From assembly GCA_021796215.1 (NCBI GenBank), contig JAJYOK010000002.1, forward strand, positions 62,001 through 126,000: a DNA stretch of 64,000 bases, written 5' to 3'. Positions 27,504 through 36,244 of this stretch are shown here, one piece after another. Source of the DNA: Bacteroidota bacterium (GTDB taxonomy: Bacteria; Bacteroidota; Ignavibacteria; UBA10030; UBA8401). Under the pieces are notes generated by a model that had not been told where the DNA came from, searched no databases, and worked only from the letters and a program-made list of their open reading frames with translations. The position numbers and the translations under genes were made by a program. How positions within the stretch are numbered: the first letter of the stretch is position 1; every line of letters begins with the position of its first letter.

Positions 27504-29969
27504 TCAACGTTTTTTGTGAATCGTAATCGTCATCGCCTTTTCCGAATCCGGAAGCTTCACGCTGACACAATTTGCCGTATGATCGAAGTTCCATCCTTCC
27601 GTTGCGTTCGATAACGAACTTGTCTCAGGAATCTTCTTCCCTTCAAAAGTGACGCTAGACGGTTTGTTCATTAAACCGTTCACAGCAAAAACAACGAATC
27701 GTTTTGACGGAACATAGCTTCCTTCCGCCACAGAACGTTCGACAACAATTTCATCATCTTTGACTACAGCTTTTATTTCAACGGTGCGGAAACTTCCTTT
27801 TTGATAATCGAAACTGATCCCGTCATCTTCGTAGCACAACCCCTTTGCTTCTGTGGAGGGAAAAATCTCAAACGTCAGCGGATCGGCAGGAGCCTCATCG
27901 GTGTATTGAACTACTTGCTGCATCGGAATCACCGCGCCCGCCCTCACAAAAACCGGCACATGATCAATCGGTGCTTTCGCGCTGATCCATTTCCCGCCGC
28001 TGATTTTTTCTTTCGTCCAGAAATCGTACCACTCGCCAGCCGGAAGATACATCTGCCGCGTTGTTGCTCCCGCTTCCAACACCGGTGAAACAAGCAGGTC
28101 TTCTCCGAGCATAAACTGTGTGTCAATATTGTACGTTGTTTTATCGCCGGGATAATTCAGCATCAGCGGACGCATCACAGGCAAACCGGAAACGGAAGAT
28201 TTGTAAAATTCCGTATACAGAAACGGAAGCAGTTGATAGCGAGTCTCTATAGATTTTCTATTGATCTTCTCAAATTCTTTGCCGTACGCCCATGGTTCTT
28301 TGTTCTTGCTTCCCGTAACAGAATGCGAGCGGCAGAACGGGAGAAACACGCCGTACTCGAGCCACCGCGCATACAACTCACCGCTCGGATTTCCGATGAA
28401 ACCTCCGATGTCAGGTCCGACAAAAGGCTGCCCGGATAATCCGAAATTCAAACACATCGGAATTGCCATGGCAAGATGTTCCCAGCTGCTGACATTATCG
28501 CCGGTCCATGCCGCCGCATACCGCTGAATTCCTGCAAAGCCTGCACGTGTCAGCACGAATGGGCGTTCATTCGGACGGAGCCTGCGCAATCCGTCGTACG
28601 TGCCGCGCGCCATTTCCATTCCGTACACATTATGAATTTCTGCATGCGACTCAATTTGTCCGTCCACATTGTGGCGAACATTCAACGGAAAAGTTTTCGA
28701 TGGCACGTCGAACACCGACGGTTCGTTCATGTCATTCCAGAAACCGCGCACGCCATCATCAACCAATCCTTTATACAGCGTTCCCCACCACGCGCGCGCT
28801 TGTGCGTTGGCAAAATCCGGGAACGCACATTCACCGGGCCACACTTTGCCAATGAACGGGGTGCCATCCGGCATCGTTGCAAAATATTTTCCCTTCATCC
28901 CTTGTTGATAAACCCAATAGCTCGTGTCTTCCTTGATTCCCGGATCAATGATCGTCACAATTTTGAATCCATCTTTAGCAAGATCACCGATCATTTTTTG
29001 GGGATCGGGAAAATTCTTTCTATTCCATGTAAAGCAGCGATAGCCGTCCATGTAATCTATGTCGAGATAGATCACATCGCACGGAATTTTTTTCTTGCGG
29101 AAATCGGCGGCGATCTCGCGCACTCTCGATTCAGGATAATAGCTCCATCGCGATTGCTGATAGCCGAGCGCCCATTTCGGCGGAAGATTCATCTTTCCGA
29201 CCAAATCGGTGTATCCCTCAATAACGCGCTTCGGATCGGGTCCGTAAATGAAATAGTAATCTATCACACCGCCATCGGCACCGAAAGAATAATAATTGTC
29301 CGATTCCTTCCCCATATCAAATGAAGTGCGGAATGTGTTGTCGAGAAAAATTCCGTACGCTTTTCCATTCTTCATGCCGATGAAGAACGGAATGCTCTGA
29401 TAAATCGGATCTGTTGCGGGAGTGTACGCCGGAATATCGTAGTTCCAATCAGTCATCGCAAGTCCGCGCCGCTGTAACGGTCCTGTTTTTTCACCGAAGC
29501 CATAATACAATTCTTCTTCCGGCATTCTTTTCCAAACGCGAATTTGTTCGCCATCCCATGCCATACCTTTTGAAGAATCATCCTCATTGATCACTGCTCC
29601 GTCGGGAGTGAAAAATGCAATGCGGCACGGCGAACGGTTGATCTTGATTGTCAATTCTTTTGTTGCAATCGTAATCGTCTTCCCGTCATCGCTGTAGCTG
29701 TGGTGCGGAAATAAAAAATCCGTTTTCATCACTGCGAATGAATTGATCGAAGGAGCATTGTTTCCGCGATATGCACGAACACGCACGATATTTTCGGCGA
29801 GCGGCGTGATCTGCACCTGCACACCATTGCATTGAACGACGATCTGCTGATCAGATTGAAGCGACGTTTGAACGCTGCCAATAGATTCCCATCCCGCCTT
29901 CGCTGTTGTAAGAGCCATACTCAAAATTCCCGCAAAAAGAAAAATCCTTCTCACAATACGATGCTCCAT
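27504..29969 (-). CDS. Secreted GH31 family alpha-glucosidase
   Basis: The 821-residue protein begins with a signal peptide (IFLFAGILSMALTTAKAG) and has GH31 organisation: N-terminal beta-sandwich, catalytic barrel with WALGYQQSRWSYYPESRVRE, IYLDIDYMDGYRCFTWN, nucleophile Asp in GFWNDMNEPSVF, and acid/base region WTGDNVSSWEHL, then C-terminal beta domains (PVFVRAGAVIPMQQ). It probably cleaves alpha-glucosides outside the cytoplasm; xylosidase activity cannot be excluded. Its start overlaps the stop of the upstream oxidoreductase by one base. Confidence 0.93.
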   Translation of the reverse strand: MEHRIVRRIFLFAGILSMALTTAKAGWESIGSVQTSLQSDQQIVVQCNGVQVQITPLAENIVRVRAYRGNNAPSINSFAVMKTDFLFPHHSYSDDGKTITIATKELTIKINRSPCRIAFFTPDGAVINEDDSSKGMAWDGEQIRVWKRMPEEELYYGFGEKTGPLQRRGLAMTDWNYDIPAYTPATDPIYQSIPFFIGMKNGKAYGIFLDNTFRTSFDMGKESDNYYSFGADGGVIDYYFIYGPDPKRVIEGYTDLVGKMNLPPKWALGYQQSRWSYYPESRVREIAADFRKKKIPCDVIYLDIDYMDGYRCFTWNRKNFPDPQKMIGDLAKDGFKIVTIIDPGIKEDTSYWVYQQGMKGKYFATMPDGTPFIGKVWPGECAFPDFANAQARAWWGTLYKGLVDDGVRGFWNDMNEPSVFDVPSKTFPLNVRHNVDGQIESHAEIHNVYGMEMARGTYDGLRRLRPNERPFVLTRAGFAGIQRYAAAWTGDNVSSWEHLAMAIPMCLNFGLSGQPFVGPDIGGFIGNPSGELYARWLEYGVFLPFCRSHSVTGSKNKEPWAYGKEFEKINRKSIETRYQLLPFLYTEFYKSSVSGLPVMRPLMLNYPGDKTTYNIDTQFMLGEDLLVSPVLEAGATTRQMYLPAGEWYDFWTKEKISGGKWISAKAPIDHVPVFVRAGAVIPMQQVVQYTDEAPADPLTFEIFPSTEAKGLCYEDDGISFDYQKGSFRTVEIKAVVKDDEIVVERSVAEGSYVPSKRFVVFAVNGLMNKPSSVTFEGKKIPETSSLSNATEGWNFDHTANCVSVKLPDSEKAMTITIHKKR

Positions 29970-30964
29970 TACATTTTCATCGCTGCATCAAGCACAATTT
30001 GGTTTTGTAAACCGACACTGCCCGGTACCACCGGTTCGGTATTCTTCAAAATACTTTCAGAAAGATTGGTGACCTCTTCAACATACAAATTCGGAATCTC
30101 GATTTCTTCAATTTCAGTTTTTTCCTTTTTCCCATCTTTACAGAGATTCACAGTCAACGGAACGATGGCGTTGTTGTGTGTGAAGTCGCTCGCCGAAACC
30201 GACCCTTGTGTCCCGATAATTTCCACAAACGTCCGGCGGAACGGCGCGTCGAATGAGCAGTAGATTGAGCCGAGTGTTCCTCGAGAAAACTGCAAGGCAA
30301 GTTTTGCCGAATGTTCCGTATGCGTTTCTGTCGGCTTCGGCAGAAGAACGCTTTTCGTTACCTCAACTTCATCCTGCAGCGCGAAACGAAGCGTATCTAA
30401 ACAATGCACGCCAATATCGAAAACCGGTCCGCCGCCTGCAAGCTTCATATCAAACAGCCACGAACGCGGACTGATACGGGCATCGTACATGAATTCCGCA
30501 TTGGCAAAAATAATGTCACCCAACATGCCGGATTGTACGATCTTTTTCATCTTCCGCACCAGCGGCGAAAATCTCAGCATGTGCCCAACCATCAGCTTCA
30601 CATTCGCGGCGCGGCACGCATCAATCATTCGCCTCGCTTCGGCAGCATTCATTGCCATCGGTTTTTCGACAAGCACGTGCTTGCCCGCGTTTGCCGCAGC
30701 AACTGTTTCATTACAATGTCCGGCATTTGCAGAAACAATAAAGACAGCATCAACATCGCGATGGGCAACGAGCTTTTCAACCGAATCGAATGCTAATGGA
30801 ATATGATACTCATTCGCCTTCTCTTTCGCCGCAGAAAGCGAGCGCTTTTGAATCGCCACCAGCTCGGAATTCGGCGATGCACTGATTGCAGGCGCAATTG
30901 CGCGTTCTGCAAATAGTCCGAATCCGACGATACCGTAACGGATCTTATCTTTTGTGGATTCCAT
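29969..30964 (-). CDS. Gfo/Idh/MocA family oxidoreductase
   Basis: The 331-residue protein has an N-terminal Rossmann domain (IRYGIVGFGLFAERAIAPA), the conserved EKP in HVLVEKPMAMNAAEARRMI, and a C-terminal substrate domain with GGGPVFDIGVHCLDTLRFAL. Members act on sugars or their derivatives with NAD(P). It is translationally coupled to the secreted GH31 glucosidase (TAATG junction), which suggests a shared sugar pathway. The exact substrate is unknown. Confidence 0.9.
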   Translation of the reverse strand: MESTKDKIRYGIVGFGLFAERAIAPAISASPNSELVAIQKRSLSAAKEKANEYHIPLAFDSVEKLVAHRDVDAVFIVSANAGHCNETVAAANAGKHVLVEKPMAMNAAEARRMIDACRAANVKLMVGHMLRFSPLVRKMKKIVQSGMLGDIIFANAEFMYDARISPRSWLFDMKLAGGGPVFDIGVHCLDTLRFALQDEVEVTKSVLLPKPTETHTEHSAKLALQFSRGTLGSIYCSFDAPFRRTFVEIIGTQGSVSASDFTHNNAIVPLTVNLCKDGKKEKTEIEEIEIPNLYVEEVTNLSESILKNTEPVVPGSVGLQNQIVLDAAMKM

Positions 30965-31157
30965 AATAACAATGGAAGGAAATTTTATAGCAGAAGCAAA
31001 TAACAGGATGTGCCGATATGACGTTTCATGTTCGGCTTTAATATGGAAAAAAAGCTGAAAAGAATCAAGAAAAAGACCGCTTTGAATTCCAATAGTCTTG
31101 CACTTTGTGCGATTCTTTCTTACTCTATTTCAGAGAATAATAAGGATAAAATTTCCT

Positions 31158-31487
31158 ATGGCAAAAAAAATCACAGTTACTTTACTTTGCTCCCTCTGCC
31201 TTCTTCTTTTGGCCGCAGGATGCCGCACGCAAAACGCTCCGCAGCAAAAACAAAAAGCATTCGTCACAACGTATGCCGAGCTGCTTCTCCTTCACGAAAA
31301 GGAGAAAATGCGCAGCCATCTTCCGGATTCACTCTATCAAATGAAGGTTGATACTTTTTTCCTTCAGCACCATACAACAAAGGAACAATTCAGAAATACG
31401 ATGGCGGATATTTCAGCCGATCCGGAAAACTGGAAAAACTTTTTGCAGGATGTAAACCGTGCGGTTGATAGTTTGAGAAACAGATGA
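31158..31487 (+). CDS. Small lipoprotein
   Basis: The 109-residue product has a lipoprotein signal with lipobox LLAAGC (Cys about residue 20), so it is anchored in a membrane. The rest is helical and charged; HHTTKEQFRNTMADISADPENWKNFL resembles the DUF4296-type lipoproteins of Bacteroidota in size and pattern, but I am not certain. The ATG at 31158 is chosen because it places the signal at the N-terminus; an upstream in-frame ATG adds an unlikely leader. Confidence 0.7.
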   Translation: MAKKITVTLLCSLCLLLLAAGCRTQNAPQQKQKAFVTTYAELLLLHEKEKMRSHLPDSLYQMKVDTFFLQHHTTKEQFRNTMADISADPENWKNFLQDVNRAVDSLRNR

Positions 31488-31533
31488 CAGCAGTCAGATG
31501 TCAGTGACAGAGGTCAGTAGGTTGCCGAGAAAT

Positions 31534-31568
31534 GAAAAATGGAACAGGGTATCCTTCTTCCATTTTTC
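31534..31568. terminator. Bidirectional hairpin between convergent genes
   Basis: GAAAAATGGAA and TTCCATTTTTC form an 11-bp perfect stem around a 13-base loop. The site lies between the lipoprotein gene (rightward) and the histidine kinase gene (leftward), where a shared terminator is expected. Confidence 0.6.
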
Positions 31569-31584
31569 CATTTGATTTCCATCC

Positions 31585-33402
31585 CTAACTCCCCTTTTTC
31601 AGTGTGAACTTGAATTTCGAACCGAGCCCTGATTCACTTTCCACCCAAATCCGGCCGCCGTGCGCTTTGATGATCTCGCGGCAAATCCACAATCCCAAAC
31701 CTGAACCTTTGATATTATTTACTTCTGCTGAATCAACACGGGAAAACTTCTGAAAGAGCTTATCGCGCTGTTCCGGGGGAATGCCAATTCCTTCGTCGCA
31801 CACGGAGAAAAGAATTTCCTCGTCGGAATAATTCACAACCGCAATATCCACTTTCCCGCCTTTTGGAGAATATTTCACAGCGTTGGAAACCAAATTTTGC
31901 AATGCCTGACGCAGCTTGCTTTGATCGCCCTTCACGAACGAAGCGTCAAGCTCGATGTTGTAGTTCAATTGATGTTTATTGGAAAACTTCACCATCGAAA
32001 TTGCTTCCTTCACCAGCGTCTCGACGTTCACAAGCTTAAAATAATAGCTCAACTGTCCCGATTCCACCTTCGTGATCGTGAGCGTATCTTCTGCAAGCTG
32101 GCTGAGTTTCGCCGCTTGATCAACTATGATGTTTAAATATTCACGGAAGTGACGGTCGGAAGCGATTTGCTCTTTCTTCAGAAGCGACTTTGCTGCAAGC
32201 ATAACACTGGATAGCGGCGTGCGAAAATCATGAGAGACGATTCCGACAAAATCTGATTTCAACTTATCCAGCTCAAGCAGCTTTTTGTTCGTATCCTTCA
32301 ATTCATTGTAAAGTGTCGCGTTGTGAATTGCCGTTCCCAACTGATCGCTCAGCGTATCAAGCACAATCACATCGGTTTCATCGAACGCGTAGAGTTTTGA
32401 ATCTTCCACATTCAACACACCAACAACTTCATTATCAACTTTAATCGGAATTGCCAGTTCAGAATTCGTGTGATGATAGGCGATTGCAAGATAACGCGGA
32501 TTTGCCGACACGTCGTTTGCGGTAATCTCTTCTCCGTATTGCGCGACCCACCCTACGATACCTTCTCCTAATTTCTGCCGATAACCGTGCGGAAGAAAAT
32601 CCACATAATTTCCGGAATGCGCAACCAGCACAACTTCTTGCGCTTCCCTATCAACAGAAAAAATTGTGACATCAAAATAATTAAAATTTTTCTGAATCAA
32701 CTCGGCGGCGGAAATAAACAATTGTTCCAAATCCAGCGTTGACGTCAGCTTGCCGGCGATCGTATTGACAAGCTCGATTTGAGCTAGGCGCTTCTGAGCA
32801 TTATCAAACATAGCAACGCGGCGTAGCGCTGAAGCAATGTGAAAGCCGATCAGTTGGATGATCCACTTATCCGGCGTATGGTACGCATCGGAATGAGTTG
32901 AGCCGAAGCAGAGCGCTCCGACCACTTCCGAGCTTGTTCGAAGCGGAGTGAGCAGCAGCGACTTGATTCCTTTTTCGCGGAGACCGCCTTCAATTACCTC
33001 GTTGAATGAAGGGCATGTTGCTATATCAACAAAAACGCTTGTTTGATTTTGAATTGTCCAGCCGGCCATTCCCTCATCCGCGTTAAACACCTGATGGTTG
33101 AAATTCAACGTAGTACCCATTTGCGTCAATGCATTGACCGCAAAATGCGTGCGTTTTGCATTCAACAAATTAAGGGAGCAAAATTCCCCTTCAATGAGCT
33201 TTCCGATTTCCGATTGAAGGATTTCAAGAATCTCTTTGCGCGAAACGGTATCGTCAATCTTTAGGGAAATTTCAGCAAGCGTGCTGATTTTTTTCGAAAA
33301 GCCCTGAGCTTCCTGTAAAAGGATGCGCAGTTCTTCTTTTGGCAGTTCTAAATTTTTCGCCGATTGCCAGTCAGATGCCATCTTTTCTACCATCAATTTC
33401 AT
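31585..33402 (-). CDS. Cytoplasmic GAF-domain sensor histidine kinase
   Basis: The 605-residue protein has no membrane segment. Two GAF domains span about 40-200 and 210-360, followed by a HisKA domain with phospho-acceptor His in FVGIVSHDFRTPLSSV and an HATPase domain with N box NLVSNAVKYSPKGG, G1 CDEGIGIPPEQR and G2 GSGLGLWICREI. It probably senses a small intracellular ligand or redox state. No response regulator is adjacent, so the partner is unknown. The exact start among three nearby ATGs (codons 1, 4, 8) is uncertain. Confidence 0.92.
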   Translation of the reverse strand: MKLMVEKMASDWQSAKNLELPKEELRILLQEAQGFSKKISTLAEISLKIDDTVSRKEILEILQSEIGKLIEGEFCSLNLLNAKRTHFAVNALTQMGTTLNFNHQVFNADEGMAGWTIQNQTSVFVDIATCPSFNEVIEGGLREKGIKSLLLTPLRTSSEVVGALCFGSTHSDAYHTPDKWIIQLIGFHIASALRRVAMFDNAQKRLAQIELVNTIAGKLTSTLDLEQLFISAAELIQKNFNYFDVTIFSVDREAQEVVLVAHSGNYVDFLPHGYRQKLGEGIVGWVAQYGEEITANDVSANPRYLAIAYHHTNSELAIPIKVDNEVVGVLNVEDSKLYAFDETDVIVLDTLSDQLGTAIHNATLYNELKDTNKKLLELDKLKSDFVGIVSHDFRTPLSSVMLAAKSLLKKEQIASDRHFREYLNIIVDQAAKLSQLAEDTLTITKVESGQLSYYFKLVNVETLVKEAISMVKFSNKHQLNYNIELDASFVKGDQSKLRQALQNLVSNAVKYSPKGGKVDIAVVNYSDEEILFSVCDEGIGIPPEQRDKLFQKFSRVDSAEVNNIKGSGLGLWICREIIKAHGGRIWVESESGLGSKFKFTLKKGS

Positions 33403-33483
33403 ATCGTTTCTGTTTCGCCGTTGGCGCCATTTTTAATACTATAGTTGTCAATGAAAAAATAAAAAAACAATCTTCATGCGGTA

Positions 33484-34485
33484 TCATTGCGTCACTACTT
33501 CTCCGACAATTACCGGCTTTTCGCCGTGGCGGGAAAGAAGAGCAATGGCATCGTCCGCTTTTTGCTTGGGAGCAATCACGATCAAACCGACGCCGAGATT
33601 AAATGTTCGGCGCATATCAGATTCCGGAACATTGCCTGCGTGTTGAATCAGTGAAAAAATTTCCGGGCGGTGCCATGCGGTCCAATCAACCGTTATCCGC
33701 AATCCCCGGGGAATGATTCTCATCGTGTTGCCGATAATTCCGCCGCCGGTGATGTGCGACATACCCGAAACAAGCGAATGTTTCAACAACAAAGAAATCG
33801 GTGAAAGATATGAACGATGTATTGCAAGCAGCGAATCGCCCAGGGTGCTTCGCAGCTCTTTCGTCTTCTTTTTCAATGCAAAACGCGGCAACAAAATTTT
33901 GCGCGCTAGCGAATAACCATTCGTATGCAACCCTGTTGAACGAAGTCCGATCAACACATCGCCACGGCGAATTTTTCTGCCGTCAACGATTTTCTCCTTC
34001 TCAACAACTCCGACAATTGTTCCCGCGAGATCAAATTCTCCCTTTGCATACAAGCCTGGCATTTCGGCGGTTTCGCCGCCGACGAGAGAACACGAATTTT
34101 GCTTGCACGCAACAACAAATCCTTCTATCACTTTTGTCGCAACAGACGGTAAAAGTTTTCCCGTCGCAAAATAATCCATGAAGAAGAGCGGCATCGCGCC
34201 GCACACAGCAATATCGTTCACACAATGATTTACTAAATCCTGTCCCACTGTATGATAACGCTTCATCGCAAAAGCGATCTTCAGCTTTGTACCGACACCA
34301 TCAACGCTGGAAACGAGAACGGGGTGTTTCATCGACGGAAAAGCAGCGTCATAGAAGGCGCCGAATGCCCCAATATCTGCAAGCACATTCTTTGAAAACG
34401 TAGAGCGCACAACGTGTTTAATCCGGCGGACAACTTCCTCGCCGGTTTTAATGTTAACGCCCGCCTTAGTATATGTTTGCGCCAA
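33484..34485 (-). CDS. purM: Phosphoribosylformylglycinamidine cyclo-ligase (AIR synthase)
   Basis: PurM closes the imidazole ring of FGAM to give AIR with ATP. Motifs include VSSVDGVGTKLKIA, GQDLVNHCVNDIAVCGA, LVGGETAEMPGLY, GLRSTGLHTNGYSLAR and HITGGGIIGNTMRII. The 333-residue length is typical. The start is a TTG at 34485 with AAGGA five bases upstream (ACAAGGAAACATTG); no in-frame ATG fits better. Confidence 0.94.
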   Translation of the reverse strand: MAQTYTKAGVNIKTGEEVVRRIKHVVRSTFSKNVLADIGAFGAFYDAAFPSMKHPVLVSSVDGVGTKLKIAFAMKRYHTVGQDLVNHCVNDIAVCGAMPLFFMDYFATGKLLPSVATKVIEGFVVACKQNSCSLVGGETAEMPGLYAKGEFDLAGTIVGVVEKEKIVDGRKIRRGDVLIGLRSTGLHTNGYSLARKILLPRFALKKKTKELRSTLGDSLLAIHRSYLSPISLLLKHSLVSGMSHITGGGIIGNTMRIIPRGLRITVDWTAWHRPEIFSLIQHAGNVPESDMRRTFNLGVGLIVIAPKQKADDAIALLSRHGEKPVIVGEVVTQ

Positions 34486-34623
34486 TGTTTCCTTGTTTCA
34501 GAAGCGACTTAACTGAATGAAAACGCTTTCACAATGTAAGGAAAAAATGAGAAAATTAAAAGAAAATTAATAAAAATTCTGTGTGTGCTGTTCATTATTT
34601 TTTCAGAAGCCGAAGGCAATGAC

Positions 34624-34652
34624 TTGACAAATTCACAATCCGTTGGTACACT
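34624..34652 (+). promoter_or_regulatory. Sigma70-like promoter upstream of the 57-codon gene
   Basis: TTGACA (34624-34629) and TACACT (34647-34652) are separated by exactly 17 bases. The -35 box is a perfect sigma70 match and the -10 box matches 4 of 6. It points toward the small gene at 34770 and would give a leader of roughly 110 bases. Confidence 0.5.
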
Positions 34653-34716
34653 TGTACAGCATCTTCTACATCCAGTTGAAAATCCCGTTGGGGCAGGCGA
34701 ACAGTTTTTCACCAAT

Positions 34717-34754
34717 TGCGCCAAAAGCGCATCAGCCTTAGGCTGACATTTTTT
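34717..34754 (+). promoter_or_regulatory. Tandem hairpins with T-tract in leader of small gene (possible attenuator)
   Basis: Two hairpins stand back to back: TGCGC-CAAAA-GCGCA (34717-34731) and TCAGCC-TTA-GGCTGA (34732-34746), the latter followed by CA and six T. The second looks like an intrinsic terminator and lies just before GAAAGGA (34756-34762) and the ATG at 34770, so it could control expression by attenuation or by masking the ribosome site. Confidence 0.5.
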
Positions 34755-34769
34755 CGAAAGGAAAAAACT

Positions 34770-34943
34770 ATGAAGTCCACAACGTCAAAATTCCGAAATC
34801 AACTCAAGCAAACGCGGGCACTTTTCAAAACCATTGTGAAGGGTGATAAGAATTTCTCCCTGAAAATCCAGAAAGACAAACGATTTCGTATCGTGCAAAG
34901 TATTACCGCAGGGCATGTTCGCGGCGGACATTCATTCCACTGA
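34770..34943 (+). CDS. Small basic 57-residue protein of unknown function
   Basis: The frame starts at ATG 34770, eight bases after AAAGGA, and ends 28 bases before a strong terminator. The product is strongly basic (KQTRALFKTIVKGDKNFSLK, then KDKRFR) with no cysteines and no signal peptide, and ends ITAGHVRGGHSFH. A promoter-like element, leader hairpins and terminator all frame it as an independent unit. I do not recognise a family. A regulatory peptide, small DNA/RNA-binding protein or peptide precursor are all possible; nothing in the sequence decides. Confidence 0.6.
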   Translation: MKSTTSKFRNQLKQTRALFKTIVKGDKNFSLKIQKDKRFRIVQSITAGHVRGGHSFH

Positions 34944-34971
34944 CAATATTTTTCACTAACAAATTGACAAG

Positions 34972-35005
34972 CCTTCCGGTTGAATCTTTTGCCGGAAGGT
35001 TTTTT
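34972..35005 (+). terminator. Intrinsic terminator after small gene
   Basis: CCTTCCGG and CCGGAAGG form a perfect 8-bp stem with a 12-base loop, followed directly by TTTTTTG and TTTTT. Confidence 0.88.
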
Positions 35006-35096
35006 GTTTTTGTCAAAGATGGAGCCCATCTCTGAGGCAGCCTCCATCGTGTTTCTCGATAAGTCTCTTCTTAACAATTCCGTAATGATTCCGCTA

Positions 35097-35126
35097 TTTG
35101 TGGGTAATGTAAGAGCCCTATCTTTG
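35097..35126 (+). promoter_or_regulatory. Bacteroidota-type promoter (TTTG / TATCTTTG)
   Basis: TTTG at 35097-35100 and TATCTTTG at 35119-35126, followed by C, are spaced by 18 bases. This fits the Bacteroidota primary sigma consensus TTTG-N19/20-TAnnTTTG with one base less in the spacer. It lies 62 bp before the outer-membrane protein gene at 35189. Confidence 0.65.
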
Positions 35127-35188
35127 CAGTGCCACAAAAAATGAATTTCAAAAAAACGATCTATCCACTAACTTACAAGGAGACATAT

Positions 35189-36211
35189 ATGAAGAAATTC
35201 TTTTTCTACCTCACCGTTTCATTACTCGCTGTATGGAGCGGCGTTTTGGCGCAGCCGAAATTCTCCGGCTTGTTTTTCGGAGACTATTACTACATGGCGA
35301 ACAACCATATTGGAAGTCAAAAGACTATGCAGGCGTTCGACTACAGACGTATCTATCTTACTACCGATTATGCTATTGCGGAAGATGTGATGGCAAGGTT
35401 CCGTTTAGAATCCGACCCTGGCGCTTCAAGCCTCGGCACAGGAAACAACACCGGAAAATTGTCAACCATGGTAAAGGATGCGTGGTTCCAGATCAACAAA
35501 GTCACCGATGGCGGTAACATGATCATCGGTTTGCAGGGAACACCGAACATCAACATGGCAGAAGGAATATTCGGTTACAGGCCGTTGGAGAAAACAATTC
35601 AGGACCTTCACGGAATTTCAGCTTCGAGAGATATGGGAGTATCCTTCAATCAGAAATTCTCAGATCAGCTTTTGGGCGGACTGCTACTTGGAAACAACAG
35701 CGGCAACGGTGTATGGACCAACAAGTATAAAGCGGCATATCTTTATGTGCAATACAATCCGATGAAAGAATTGACTGTTTTGGTTGACGGGCAGTACAAC
35801 GGCGTTGCCGTAAGTTCATTCAACAGAACTGCAGACGTGATCGTGAACTATGCAAACACTTCTCTGAGTCTCGGAGTCCAATATTTTCTGAACGGTAAGA
35901 ACGCCGCCGCCGGAGCCCCAACAATTAAACAGAGCGGAATCAGCTTGAATGGCTGGGCAGCACTGTCGGACAACTTGCACCTCGTGGCACGATACGACAA
36001 TTATACTCCCGATGCTGACCACAAAAACACATCAATTGGAACGAGCACCCAGAGTTTCATTCTTGGCGGACTCGACTGGAGTATCAAGAAGAACGTTCAC
36101 TTTATGCCGAACGTTGAATACACGTCGTATGCATCGTACACGACTGCCGGCGTTTCCACAAGCCCCGACCCCGATGTGTTGACAAGAATAACATTTTATA
36201 TTTCGTTCTAA
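35189..36211 (+). CDS. Outer-membrane porin-like beta-barrel protein
   Basis: The 340-residue product has a signal peptide (FFFYLTVSLLAVWSGVLAQ), alternating hydrophobic/polar strands and a C-terminal phenylalanine (ITFYISF), all typical of outer-membrane barrels. ATG at 35189 follows AAGGAGA. It is 33 bp upstream of pstS on the same strand, so a role as phosphate-linked porin is suggested by context only. No known porin signature is clear. Confidence 0.75.
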   Translation: MKKFFFYLTVSLLAVWSGVLAQPKFSGLFFGDYYYMANNHIGSQKTMQAFDYRRIYLTTDYAIAEDVMARFRLESDPGASSLGTGNNTGKLSTMVKDAWFQINKVTDGGNMIIGLQGTPNINMAEGIFGYRPLEKTIQDLHGISASRDMGVSFNQKFSDQLLGGLLLGNNSGNGVWTNKYKAAYLYVQYNPMKELTVLVDGQYNGVAVSSFNRTADVIVNYANTSLSLGVQYFLNGKNAAAGAPTIKQSGISLNGWAALSDNLHLVARYDNYTPDADHKNTSIGTSTQSFILGGLDWSIKKNVHFMPNVEYTSYASYTTAGVSTSPDPDVLTRITFYISF

Positions 36212-36244
36212 TTTTATCACAAATCCAAAAAAAGGAGATCCAGA

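Noticed and set aside
28476-29324. Rightward open frame of 282 codons
   Set aside because: It lies entirely opposite the GH31 glucosidase gene, whose motifs are unambiguous; the product is rich in His, Arg and Ile with no recognisable domain.
34509-34724. Leftward 71-codon frame
   Set aside because: It crosses the promoter and leader of the 57-codon gene, has no ribosome site and no recognisable sequence.
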